A stretch of DNA of 64,000 nt from Tanypteryx hageni (taxonomy: Eukaryota; Arthropoda; Insecta; Odonata; Petaluridae): contig CM054116.1 of assembly GCA_028673005.1 (NCBI GenBank), positions 146,937,173-147,001,172 on the forward strand, in the 5' to 3' direction. Position 1 is the stretch's first letter. Every line of letters starts with the position of its first letter. Below are positions 1 to 12,688 of this stretch, piece by piece. The notes under the pieces were generated by a model. That model was not told where the DNA came from. It was given only the letters and a program-made list of their open reading frames with translations, and ran no database searches. Made by a program: the position numbers and the translations under genes.

Positions 1-1306
1 TATTAGGAATTATTGTTACTTTTGCTTACAGTGACTTGGGTTCGACTCCAGAGACCCCGGAATATCTCCCATAATTTAGCATAGGAAAACGCAATCCAAT
101 GTGTACACCGATCTAATAAGTTTAGGAAGCTGAAATTTTGCAAGTTTATAGAACTTTTCTCATAAACAACTATAAAAATCGAAAATTTTAAAATTGTAAA
201 TTTTAGGGGTTGTTTAAACCTCATTTGAACATTAAAGTTTAATAATTTTTCAGGTACTACGGGATGAGCTAGGAAGCTGCAATTTTCAAATTATTTACAG
301 AACAGTGCATTTGCACAAATAAACATTTCAATCTCTCCATATATATATATTGCGGCAATCGTTAAAAATGTTTAAATTTTAAACATATAGAAAAATATTA
401 TTTTACTTCTAGAATTGCTACAACTTTAAAATTTGGCTAAAATGTGTAGCTTTAGTACCCCATAATGAAGAAAGTGTAAAATTTTTAAAATTGCAACATT
501 TGGGGATTTTTTTAAACTATTATTTTTACATGTGGGAAAAACGAAACTCTCATCCGGCTGGCACCAACTCGATTGGAAACTCTTGGGACATTTGTGTTTG
601 AACTGCACTCTACCATTTCCACTACATCATCTTCCAGATCATCACTGCGTCATCGTGGTATTCACGCCTTGGTTGTGGGACTGTACCTACTGTACTCTAC
701 GATCAGGAAACCGCCGATGATACTCCGTGACTGCTGCTCTTGCATAACCATTACAGTAACCATACACAAAAATGATATCGGTATAATCTTCATTAGAAAA
801 TTTAGCCATTGCTATGTCTACTACGTAATTGTTGCCATTAACACTCAGTGACAGTGAAAGAAAGGAAGAGTAAGCAAACACTACGCTCATTCAATGTACA
901 ACTGACAATCACTGCTGCAGATCGGACCCATGTTAGGACTTTTTGACTCAAAATGATACCAAGAGCACATAGTTAGCTATGTACATCCTATTGTGGGACA
1001 CCCTGTATATATATGCTATATATGTAAGATACAGCTATTTATAATGATACTTTGCATATGAGAAGTAAAGATCTATCTTTCAACAACTGTAATGCACATA
1101 GCATTTCAGGACATCTGTGTATGAATAAGTAATGCTTATGGGAGTTCTTATGTTTGAAGGTCATAAGAAATTAATATCTGCCAGCATGAGTTCCATGATC
1201 TCGATATACCTTTTGATTTTTGCAATAGGGAGTTATCTATTTTAATAAGGAATTGTCTGCAACTATCATTTTGTATGTCTTTTAACTAAAGTTTATTGTT
1301 TTATAG
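1..1306. other. 5' flank or intron of TARS1, no gene recognised
   Basis: AT-rich DNA with no coding exon that I can support. Near 31-60 there is 'gggttcgactccagagacc', a motif shared with the Helitron-like repeats at 21.6, 38.05 and 56.35 kb, so the left edge is probably a Helitron remnant. Near 1000 a 'caccctgtatatata' stretch resembles the terminus of other dispersed repeats. Confidence 0.4.
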
Positions 1307-1461
1307 GATAGACTGCACTTTTGGGAAAAATTAAAAAGTTCATATGATGCTGAGTTATTGACCAAGGTCTCTTCCTCTATTGTGGTTACCCTTCCAGATG
1401 GGAAGCAGATTGACTGCCAGTCCTGGCGTACAACTCCATACGAAATAGCTAAAAACATAAG
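1307..1461 (+). CDS. TARS1: TARS1 exon: start of TGS domain
   Basis: The exon opens after the acceptor ttatag in phase 0 ([10 protein letters not shown]) and ends with two bases of a split Ser codon before gtacat. It encodes the linker and the first strands of the TGS domain ([14 protein letters not shown]). An upstream exon must exist but I could not find it in the first 1306 bases. Confidence 0.92.
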
Positions 1462-1661
1462 GTACATTTTTATTTTTAAGTTATACTGAATGTATCTGTG
1501 TAATCAATTGTTTATATCAATTTTTGTTGCTCTTTAGTCAAGGTCTTGCTGATAATACAGTCATTGCGAAAGTTAATGGAGAGCTTTGGGATCTTGATAG
1601 ACCACTTGAGAACAGCTGCTCACTTGAACTTCTTAAATTTGATCATCCAGAAGGTAATGTG

Positions 1662-1693
<32 letters not shown>

Positions 1694-4600
1694 TTATTTA
1701 ACACAAACAGATTTCTCCAAGTACATGTGTTATAATAGATATAGAACAAGCACATATGACCATGCTCTCAACAGGATTCGAACCCGCAACCCTTGTATTG
1801 GGAGCTAGACATGCGAACCACCCCTCAACCAATTATTAAGTTTACATATTAAGTAAAAATTTTGGTTAAACAATTTATGTGCTACCTATGTTTGTTTGGG
1901 CTGATGTTATGGTAAAACCTGGTTAATTCGAAATTCGGAGGGCCAAAAAATTACGTAGAATCTATAATTTGAAATAAAAAAGTGTGCTTTATCAAATTTA
2001 AAAAATGCAAATATAAATTACAGAAAAACAAATGAATATGATGCCATATTAAAATACAGAAAAGAAAAGCATGTAGTATGCATACATTCCTCAAAATATG
2101 TCGATGAATAAAATCCAAATTTACAATTACGCATATCATTAATGAGGCCAGGCTCAACTCAGTGGAATTGACTCATATTGAAAAAAGAAGAACTTTGTAT
2201 TTCCACAAAATTTTGTGGAAATACAAAGTTCTTCTTTTTTCAAAATTACAATTACTCATTTAAATATTAAAACAAGCATATATGAGCATATAATTAAAAT
2301 CCACTAAAATGTTAAAAGTTTGTCAGTCACTTATTTCAACTTAAATCTAAATAAACGAAAGGTTGTAACAAAAGATTAATTTGAACTTATTTTAAAATCA
2401 CTTTTTTCCTGTTTCAATTTCGGGGTATGCAATGTGTTGCATAATGGTGTCAATTTTTTCACATATATCTATTGGCACGTCTGGCATCCCTGACACGTAT
2501 TGAAGGGTATCCAAAGCTTTAAAAACATCCTCCTTAGATGGATATGCACATCCAACCTATCATTGACATTGTCCTCATTGTCTTCTTCGTTGCTATGACT
2601 CGCAACGGTTTTTGGTTCGTCGAGCATGGGATCATACACAGCCAGCATAGCCAAGCCATTATTGAAGGAAACAAAGTCTCTGAAACTGACAGGCCCCAAT
2701 ATATTGCTGTTGATTACTTCCTCCACTTCTGTACCTTTGAACACTTCTGCCGCCTGTGAAGATATCCTGCTTTTCCTTGTTGGCGATGGTTTGAGGTCTG
2801 AGGAATCACCAATTGCCACGCCAGTGACAAGGACCGGCATGTGTCTAAAATCATCCCATGAACACCCATTTGTAATTTGCACCAAGCATGATGACAATAG
2901 TTTTTTTTCTGTAATGGCTATTTAAATTTTAAATGATTCCCAGGTCGAATGGCTGGAGAACACTGGTTGTGTTCGGCGGCAAATACAGTAACTCAACATT
3001 GGACGTACTTATCTGAGCCACATGGTGAACAGAGCAGTCGTCTAGTGGGAAATAATTTAGAAACAGGAAAAAATTCTGCTGTGACTAGGAATCAAACCCT
3101 GGTCTTCCACTTGCCAGGCGGATATTCTACCACTGAACTACCATAGCAGATAATTTTTCCTGTTTCTGAACGTGGGTTTCCTGTTTCAAAATAATTTCCC
3201 AAAATTACAGCTGACAGGATCTTTAGATCATATTATTCTATCAATTTCTGGCTTTGGTAATCTCACCATTTGAGAGGGAGGGATTTTCTTTGACGTTCTC
3301 TTGGAGGATGTCCATTGGGGCTGGTTGATACTAGAGTTGGGGACTGTGACTTTTTTCCTGTCACAGTGACAAACTGTTCCTGTGACAAAAAATACTTGTG
3401 ACTCATACCTGTTACTTGAGTCACCGGTGACTTTTTCATTGTATTGACCTTGTGCTGGTGGAGTTGGTGACAGTGGTAATGCCATAAAACCAAGTATCGG
3501 CCGATAACGAGTACTTACTTGGTAGCCTGGTGGTAGGTAGTATGTATTACATCAGTGACTAGTGAAGTAGTGAGCAAGAAAATTAAAAAAATTAAATAGT
3601 AAAACATTAGGTATATTTCAGATAATAATTATCTCTATTATATTACACAAAGAGAAATGTTTTGTTTACAGAGTTTGTATGGTTACTAACAACAATATAC
3701 AGTTAGTAATGTTAGTAAATAAACTTTCATATTTGCAATTAAAGTTACAATGCAATGAAGTTCATTGAATCTGAAAGAGAACATAATGATTTAACTCGAT
3801 AACTGAATGTACGATTATAGAAAGATCTGATGCTTTCCTGGCGAATCGATGAGGTAAAGAGTTCCCGGGTTTCTAGCCAGGTGAATACGTTGTCTACCGA
3901 CGTTTCGGCACCTTCCTCAAGTGCCATCTTCAGGGGTCTCCTGAGTGCCGTACCATTCTTTCGTCCATGTATATATACTACTCCGGTATTGGAGGCTCGT
4001 TCCCCATTGGCTGTTGGGTCGGCCTATAGCGTTCCGTGATTTTGGGGAGTATGGGATTCCACACCTTGCTGAGTGGGAATCCCGTGTCCCTGTTAATGTT
4101 GTTTTTTTCAATTCTGATTTCAATGGCTTCTTTCACTAGCCTATCCCAAAAACCGTTGGCCTTGGCAATTACTTTGGCCTCCGTGAAGTTAATTCGATGG
4201 GCTGTGGATATGCTGTGCTCTGCGATTGCCGACTTTTCTGGCTGATTTAGGCGGATGCACCTTGAATGCTCTTTGATTCGCGTTTCTATTGTCCGTCCCG
4301 TTTGGCCGATGTACTGCTTGCCGCACGAGCAAGGGATTTTATAAACTCCGGCTGTTTTGAGGCCTAGTTGGTCCTTGTTCTGCGGTAGGAAGCTGTGGAT
4401 TTTTGGCGGCGGTTTATGTGCCACCCTGATGCCTTGTCTGCCTAGAATCCTCGAGATCCTCCCAGAAATCGTTGACAGGAAGGGTATACATGCCGTGGCT
4501 ACTGGTTTTTCTTCCGGCTTCTTCTTCGCTTTCCCGGAAACGGCCCTTTTCAGGGCACTTGAGGAAGGTGCCGAAACGTCGGTAGACAACGTATTCACCT

Positions 4601-7600
4601 GGCTAGAAACCCGGGAACTCTTCACCTCATGAATGTACGATTATTTCATTTCAATAAGAGTCACATAGTGCATTTTGATTGGAAAATATGGAAGAGAATG
4701 ATGAATGATTGATTAATTAAATGTGATAAATAATTAAATTAATTATTGGAAGTCATTACTAGTTCTATGGCTGGAATCATTCATTTTCTCCCACGTATAA
4801 AATTGAAACGTCAAATGATCCAGCAATTCCTTTTAACATGTATCCCAGACAATTCGTAATCAAACTCTTATGGCAATACAGTAAATAAATCGCAAGGCCA
4901 AACCTTAGCCAAAGTTGATATTTTTATGCCTGAACCTTGCTTTACACATGGAAATATGTGGGGTGTTCAAGACATTTTTTAATCTATACCTTACGGATAA
5001 TATAAGAGAATGGGGGAGAAATATATAGATTTTTAATTGTTGTTTGCCGAGAGAACCGTCTTAGAGATCGATGTAAACAACATATGCGATGTTTTTCTCT
5101 GGATTTTCTCGATTTTTTTTCTACGAAACCATAACTCGTAATTATGTAGCCTCGCGGACCTTGTAGTAAATGTTGTTCTCTATTCGAATAATCTTTTTAA
5201 TCTATACCTTACAGATCATATAAGAGCTAGAGAGATAAAAGTTTGCTATTTCATTGTTGCTTGACGGATGCCATTTAACGAGATACTAGTATAAGGTTAT
5301 TAAAGTAATTGTGTAAAGTGGAAGTTCTAATTGACGAATTCAGTTGAAAACCACAATTGGGCGATAAGTTTTATTAAAGATCACTCATATATAATTAAAT
5401 TAAAACTCATCCAGCGGTTTAGGAGATGAAAGTTACGACGGACCAGACGTGCCCATAAGGCGTTCCGCTATTATCGCTTTGCTGGCAAAGAACGCCTAAT
5501 AATTCATCGCTGTTTCACGCAAAAAGAATAAATAAAATAGGTATGTTTAAAATAAGTTGTATAAATACACATAGTTTTGTGGAAATCTCCAGAAAAATTC
5601 AGGTAAATCCATTAAAAAGGTGAAAAGTTATGTATTTTTAAATAACTTCGCTCCAGAATAGTCAATTTATTTAAATATCCCCCGGTCTCCCAGATGGGTC
5701 TTATTAAAATGTCGCTGCACTTGAGGGGTTAACTAAACATGACAAAAATGTTGAAGGTAATTTTAATGAGAAAATCTTACCTTTGTTTCTATTTTCACAG
5801 TTGGGTGTTTTCTGCTAAGATGTTTCCGCAAATTAGTGACAGAAGACTTGAAGCTTAACTTTGCTTTGCACAAATCACACTTGGCCAGGCCTGGGATCTA
5901 TTTCAGTAAAAAACCGCCACAGCCTGCTCGTCCTCCGCTTTCCTAGCTCCATAGTACAGCACCTCCCAACACCGTCAATAAAGAATTAAGAACTCGTGGT
6001 TTAAAACATCTCCAGAAAAATAATTAACAAAAAGTTGAACATTCATGAGAAAAGTACGAGCAAGTACGATAAATGTGGCCATGGCAATGGCTTCAAAACA
6101 AATCCTCGTGATGTAACGATTATGTATGAATCGCGAGGAAACGAATGCGACCGAACGTAGTCAATCCAAGTCACAGACTGAAGTTTGAAGTATAGAATGG
6201 TTGTGGGAAACACTGCGTAGTGCATTTCCTCTTTGATTTGTATATATATTATTTGTAACAAACAACACGTTCGGTGACACCTCTCAAGAAATGCAGGCGT
6301 TAGGAAAAATGCGTGATAAAGTGGGAAAACGAAAAATTCATGGGTAAACAAGATGGTCCTTGTGACCCCAAGAGCATTCGTAAACATCCGAGTTTCTTCG
6401 ATTTGAGTTGGATACATGTTATTTAGTTCGTTAAAGTAAACAAATTTTCGACTAAAAGTAAAGTCATAAAATTAAATTAATTCGTTTAAGCGAAGATTCG
6501 TTCAACAAACGTTCATTGAACGAGTTACCTTACTGCACTGAGGGGTCGTCCATAAATGACGGCACGCAATTTTGGCGGATTATTGACCGCCCCTTTCCTC
6601 CGTCATCATATTTCGTCACAAAAACTCAGACCCCTTCCATTTATGTCATCACAAAGCTTTAACCCCCACCCAAAACACAAATTTTCATAAAATATTATTG
6701 GTTTGAAATCACTTGTTATTTAGAAAACGCAACAAAATAATAAAATATTGCATTCTGAATTACATAATACTTTCGTAAATATCTTTGAGTAGGCTTGTTT
6801 GTGCAATGATGTCAGATAAGTGATTTTCTCTCACTCTCATTATATATTGTTCTAAAAAAATGCTGAACCAAACACTTGCCCAGGCCAGAAGACCCTTTCC
6901 CTTTCCATTCAAGTGTTGACGCATGAAAAGAACTATTCATCTCAAGAGTCAGAGACGACACAGAGCAGATAAACAGTGCCTACATCCCCTCCCTCTACAC
7001 AGTTCCTCTCTGCCGTTGGGAAGAAGTTGGGACTCGGGTGAATGGGAGTGGGAGGAGTGGGACTAGGGACTGCGCCCTTCCTGTTCCACCGAGTCAGCAG
7101 TAACAATCTGTGACGGGCGGCCGGGCGGTGACTTCCATACCTGCTACTTTCCACGCATACCTGTTACCGGTCACAGTCTCATGTTAGTCACTGTGACAAA
7201 ATAGCAGTGACTGCAAATACTCCCCAACTCTAGTTGATACTAGCTTGGCTAGCTCGGACCCAACTAAGAAAAACACCCATGTTCAGAAACAGGAAAAATT
7301 ATCTGCTATGGTAGTTAAGTGGTAGAATATCCACCCGACAAGTGGAAGACCAGGGTTTAATTCCTGGTCATATCAGAATTTTTCCTGTTTCAAAATTATT
7401 TCTCAAAATTACAGCTTATGCCTATCTGCATAGGATCTTTAGATCACATTATCCGATCAATTTCCAGTTATCTAGTGTCAAAAACTTTTTTTTATTTTTC
7501 ACCGCCATACACCTTTGCTTTCTTATTAAAAATCTTTTGAATAGGTCTCTTGTCATCCATGCCTTTTTGTTATGTTTGTAAATTATCGGCAAATTATCAT

Positions 7601-9815
7601 GGTTTATACCTTTTAAACAGCATGGCTTGGCATATTTCCCAATATTTACAAGTTTTTCTTTATCTGACCCATCCATATTGGTACAGCGCATGGTAGTGAG
7701 ACGCTCGTTACATTTGCTGTATTGACATTTTTCACCTCGGAGAGCCAAAGTATGATCAGGCAACATGTTGAAAAGTATGGCCGTTTCATCCATATTATAA
7801 ATGTCCTTGGGGGTGTACTTCTCCAAAAAATGTTTATTACTTTGCAGCCAGTTCATCACTTCATCTTCATGAATTCATTCAAGGGAAACTGATTAAGTGT
7901 GGGCAAGAGTGGACAGAAACGAAAACGTGTGAGGGATAAACCGAGGGAGGGGAAGAATGGATGGGGAAGAACCAAGGAGGGATGGCCTGAGTCCAGCGAC
8001 AATACCCAACAACCTGTCGGCATGCTCACGATCGCACGTTTGTAAACAAGCCAGCGTGGCACGGGACATATTCATAAATTTGATTTAATTTCTTTTTCTT
8101 AAGTTTTATTTAGAATTATGTCCACAAAAATGCATTGGTACTCTGAATCAGGCTAAAAATTATTTCAAATTACAAATTATAGAGGTTTTCAAATTATTGC
8201 AACATATTTGTTTGGAATTCGCTTTTTTGGTCTTTTATGTGTTAAAAAATTTTGAATTATATCGAATTTCAAAATATGGAGGTTCAAATTAACCAGGTTT
8301 TACTGTATTAGCTCGAAAAGTTTACAATCAATGTCTTTATTGTTGTAAGAATGTATTGACTGGGCAATCATTTTATGTTATGATTTTGTATGCCATCATG
8401 CATATGTTGGTTGCCTTGAGGGTCATATTTGGACCTCGTATACCTTGTTCACTCATGGATTAAGTATAAGGCCTGTTTTTCATTTACCGATTTATTTTCT
8501 AGTCAGTTATAATTTATCTCCCGTTATAATAAACTGAATCGTGTTTTCATCAGATGCTTTTCTTAAGCCAGCGTGCAACTCTGCCACGCAGCTCCTACCC
8601 ACTTCTGCTTTTGAGAACGTGACATCCTTGGTTTGATGAAAACAATGACTTTGTAAGAGAGTTTAATGCTGTGTATATTGTGACGATTATTCAGTTTGAA
8701 ACATTCATGGCATCAGGTTTTGATGTGGTTTCGTTTTGCCTTGTCTTACCCCGCTAGGGGTTATTAGCGGGGCAGAGTTGGATATGAAGGTTGCGGGGTG
8801 TTGGAGAGAGAATCAGAGAGCGAGTCTCAGAGCTGTGGTGTTTTTGCGGATTGCATCATGTTGGTGGACTTTTGTGGTTTCAGTTTGGTCTTTGTTAGGT
8901 TTCCTCTTTTATTCCCACTTTCTTTCCTTTCCCTTTCCTCTTTACGTTTCCATAAGATCCTGGCATACCTACCCCTTCCGTTCCCAGTGATGATAAAGTG
9001 GTAGTGATTGCTATGTATTTTCTGAGGGAACTAAAAAAATTAAAAACATATACATATACCCTTCCTTCTCCCCATTCCAAGTGCAAGCAGAATAATCCCC
9101 TTTCCTTCTCCCCTTTATGCTTGCACTGGCACCCAACAACCTTCTCTCCTTCTCGCCGGGCCCACGACTGAGCAGACACCCCAGGTGAAACATTGTCTCC
9201 AATCCATATTTAACTGCTACAATGTGAGAAAATGAAAGAACAAATAGAAATCAACTTACTGCATGATGTAATTCATGGATGGCAAAGCAAGCAAAATGCT
9301 CCCACTCCTCTTCCTCGGTTATAAAATCACAAGCCAAATTCTGACAAAGGCAAGGCACGAAGTATGACAATAAAAAAGTTTGGAAACTATACTCTGTATC
9401 ACAAATTGGCTCGATTCATGCGATGGAGTATTTGAAACATAATGCTATACTTTGAACAAATGCACACCATAAAATATCAATACACCATGACTAGATTACA
9501 TCTCTTTGCTAAAAATTTCCTCCCCCCTCCGAACTAAGTTGGTGCGTTAACAAATGTATTTACGTGATTTTAGTATGACTAAATACTGCAAAAAAATATA
9601 TCTCTAATAACGCCATGGAAATATTCAAGTTTTATGAACTGATTAAATCACTTGTAATTAATAAAACAAAAAATATTTAAAATTGAGTACTTGTAATGTT
9701 TGTGTTTACATCCTTTTCATTGTCGTAGATAATCCATTTCCTTATGCTAACAAAATGATGCATGTGCACATAAGGCAATTAAACGTGTTTTCATAATTAT
9801 TGCCAACTTTTATAT

Positions 9816-9892
<77 letters not shown>

Positions 9893-12363
9893 ACGCATGG
9901 ACCTGACTCTCTCCTTTCCTTCACACTTAGTCTAAAAACCAACCCTCCCAAAGAAGGCTCTCTCACATCTGCCAACCCAAAACCCCCTCCCGGCCTTTCA
10001 CCTACCTTTTCCATCTTCAAACATCCTTCCCAATACATTCCACCCACCCTTCCTTCCCTACACCCGGTCGAACAATACCTCAATTATATCCTTTCCAGAG
10101 TCTCCCAACCCAACTTTTCCGATCTTATCGACCATACAGATAATCTTACCAGACGTGAAAGGCATGCCATTTCTACACTCAAACATCTTGACCATATCAT
10201 CATCCTCCCTGCTGACAAGGGCACCACCACGGTTGTGATGGATCGCGCCAAATATAACGAGGAAGCCGAGCGCCAACTTTCTGACGAAACCTCTTACCAT
10301 CACCTTACTTCCAACCCCACAGACCACCACTCCTACCAAATTTCGTCCTATCTTCATTCCTCAGGAAAACAGGAAGGCCTTCCCGTTTCCGCCATTGCTC
10401 TAATGTTCCCCAACAAACCCCGCACACCCACTTTTTACCTTCTCACTAAAATCCATAAACCCAACATCACCGGCCGCCCCATTGTTGCCAGCTTTAATTC
10501 CCCTACAGAACGCATCTCCGCCTTCATTGACTCCCAACTACAACCTCTCATTCGTCAATTCCCTTCCTTCATCCAAGACACTAACCACTTTCTCAAACAC
10601 CTCCCCTTTCCTCTCCCACCCAATACCATTTTGGCCACTATCGATGTCTGTTCCCTCTACACAAACATCCCCCACGATGATGGACTCTCCGCCCTTAGTA
10701 AACTCCTGGACTCAAGACCACCCGATGCAAGACCTTCCTCCCATTTCTTATTAGACTTGGCAGCAATGGTGCTCAAATTGATCAACTTCTCTTTCGATGG
10801 TCGTCACTACCTTCAAATTAGAGGCACTGCGATGGGCACCCGAATGGCGCCTTCATACGCCAATTGTTACCTTGGAGAATGGGAAAGACTCTTCCTCAAC
10901 GTTCCACTCACACCACTTTTGTGACTGAGATACATCGACGATGTCTTCCTCATTTGGACGCATGGACCTGACTCTCTACTTTCCTTTCTCTCGCGTCTCT
11001 CCTCCCATCCTTCACTGTCCTTCACCCACCAATCCTATACCTCCCACATCACATTCCTGGATGTCGATCTTTACCTTCAAGACAGCCAAATCCGCACCTG
11101 TGTTCACATCAAACCCACCAACAGCCTCCAATACCTCCACTTTGATAGCTGCCATCCCCTTCATACCAAAACCTCTATCCCCTATGCCCTTGCTCGTCGA
11201 GGATGGAGGCTTTGTTCCGATAGAGCATCCCTTCTAGAGTATTACTCTGTCCTCGAGGATGCTCTTCTCAAACGTGGTTACCCTCCAGTCTTGGTCCGCA
11301 AACAGATCCATAGGGCGATGACGCCTACCCACAATGGATCTCATCCTCACACACCCACTATTCCTGCATCTACCCCTCCACTCACTCTTACGACACTTTT
11401 CCTTCCTGGTATCCACGAAGCTCTCAAAACAATCCTTCATGCTGCCCACCCAATTCTTACCTCTTCCTCCCATCAGTCCCTCTTTACCAACCTTTTTGCC
11501 AATCCTCCGTTCCTCTCCTTCTGCCGGCCCCCAAACTTGGGAAATATCTTGTGGAGGAAGGAACTTCCTACTTCTACCACGCTTCTTGCAATAGGCTCCC
11601 ACCCCTGCGGAAAACCTCGCTGCCTCACTTGCCCTATCCACCTACCATCATCTTCTTTCTCGAGTCCCTCCACCAACATCACATACCCCATCACCTCCAG
11701 AAGCAACTGCACCACCCGTAACGTCATTTACCTCCTTACCTGCACCCTTTGTCCCGCGTTTTACGTAGGCCTCACCAGCAATCCGTTAAACAACCGAATG
11801 AACGGTCACCGGAATAGCGTTTCTCTCAGACGCCCCCTCCCAGTTGCATTACACGCTAATACCCACAATGTCCCCTTCAATAGTTGCTACAATGTTAGGA
11901 TTATTCGCGCTTTACCCTATGACACTCCTGCCCCCCTTCTCCGACACTGGGAACTAGCACATATCCATCTTCTCGGCTCTTTCTCTCCGCCTGGCCTCAA
12001 CCTCTGCTAACCCTATTAACCCCCTTACAATGTCTCCTTGTTACATTGTAGTTATTCGCACTTTCCCTTACCACACTCCCTCTTTATTGGCTATCCACCC
12101 CTCCTACTCCCCACCTCCTCCAATCATCAGCCTTCCCACATCACCCTGTCATTCCCCGCCCAGTGTGTCACTTTACGTTACTCTTTCTCTGAAGAAGGGC
12201 ATAGGCCCGATAAGCTTGCGTGTGTTTTTGTGTTCGTGTGTTTTACGTGTCTCTTCGACGCCCCCAGCAGCCTGCCAGCTTGGTCCTCAACTTGGTAAGT
12301 GTCCGCTGGGCTTTCCTCAACACCTTGTTGCCACCCTCATCACTACCTTTTCTTTTCCTTTAG

Positions 12364-12424
<61 letters not shown>

Positions 12425-12551
12425 ATGTCAACAAGGTGTTGGGCCTCGCCAACCTGAAGTCGTCTGATTGGTGAGTGCTCACTGGGTTTCCTCATCCCAA
12501 CACCTTGTTGACATCCATATATTCATTTTACCTTTCCTTTTCCGTAAGTTG

Positions 12552-12609
<58 letters not shown>

Positions 12610-12629
12610 ATACACACACATGCAAACAT

Positions 12630-12688
<59 letters not shown>

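Larger units (their letters stand above)
3819..4629 (-). mobile_element. 5'-truncated Penelope-like element
   Basis: The insertion is flanked by a perfect 15-bp target-site duplication, tgaatgtacgattat at 3804-3818 and 4630-4644. It encodes a GIY-YIG endonuclease on the minus strand but no reverse transcriptase. The two ends (about 3845-3926 and 4553-4629) are inverted copies of the same terminal sequence of roughly 75-80 bp, including the word gccgaaacgtcgg. It sits inside the 3048-7466 composite. Confidence 0.85.
3048..7466. mobile_element. 4.4-kb composite element with long inverted ends
   Basis: This block interrupts the Tigger transposase between LDN and CSVH. It is flanked by an 11-bp near-duplication, gtcgtctagtg at 3037-3047 and gttatctagtg at 7467-7477. 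Both ends carry the same family of tRNA-like repeat in inverted orientation (3048-3330 and 7240-7466). Inside these lies a stretch rich in CTGTGAC/GTCACAG words (3344-3480 and 7070-7210) with a shared CCCCAACTCTAG. The interior holds a PLE insertion, a BED-finger exon and unassigned DNA. I do not recognise the element class. Confidence 0.65.
1910..8305 (-). mobile_element. Tigger-type DNA transposon with a 4.4-kb insertion
   Basis: Terminal inverted repeats start tggtaaaacctggttaat at 1910 and cagtaaaacctggttaat (complement) at 8305, each flanked by TA (1908-1909 and 8306-8307), the target of Tc1/pogo-type elements. Transposase pieces lie on the minus strand at 7468-7859 and about 2404-3036. 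Removing the insertion 3048-7466 leaves an element of about 2 kb, the usual Tigger size. Confidence 0.85.
9891..12422 (+). mobile_element. Penelope-like element, nearly intact coding region
   Basis: RT plus GIY-YIG coding region (9893-12010) followed by a 3' tail with a hammerhead-like core at 12189-12214 and a (TA)n run. The 5' end is truncated and fused directly to the (AT)35 run at 9890. A related second tail copy follows at 12465-12560. Confidence 0.85.

Noticed and set aside
9800..9890. Open frame reading through Tyr-Ile repeats upstream of the PLE
   Set aside because: It translates the (AT)35 microsatellite; the true PLE homology starts only after 9891.
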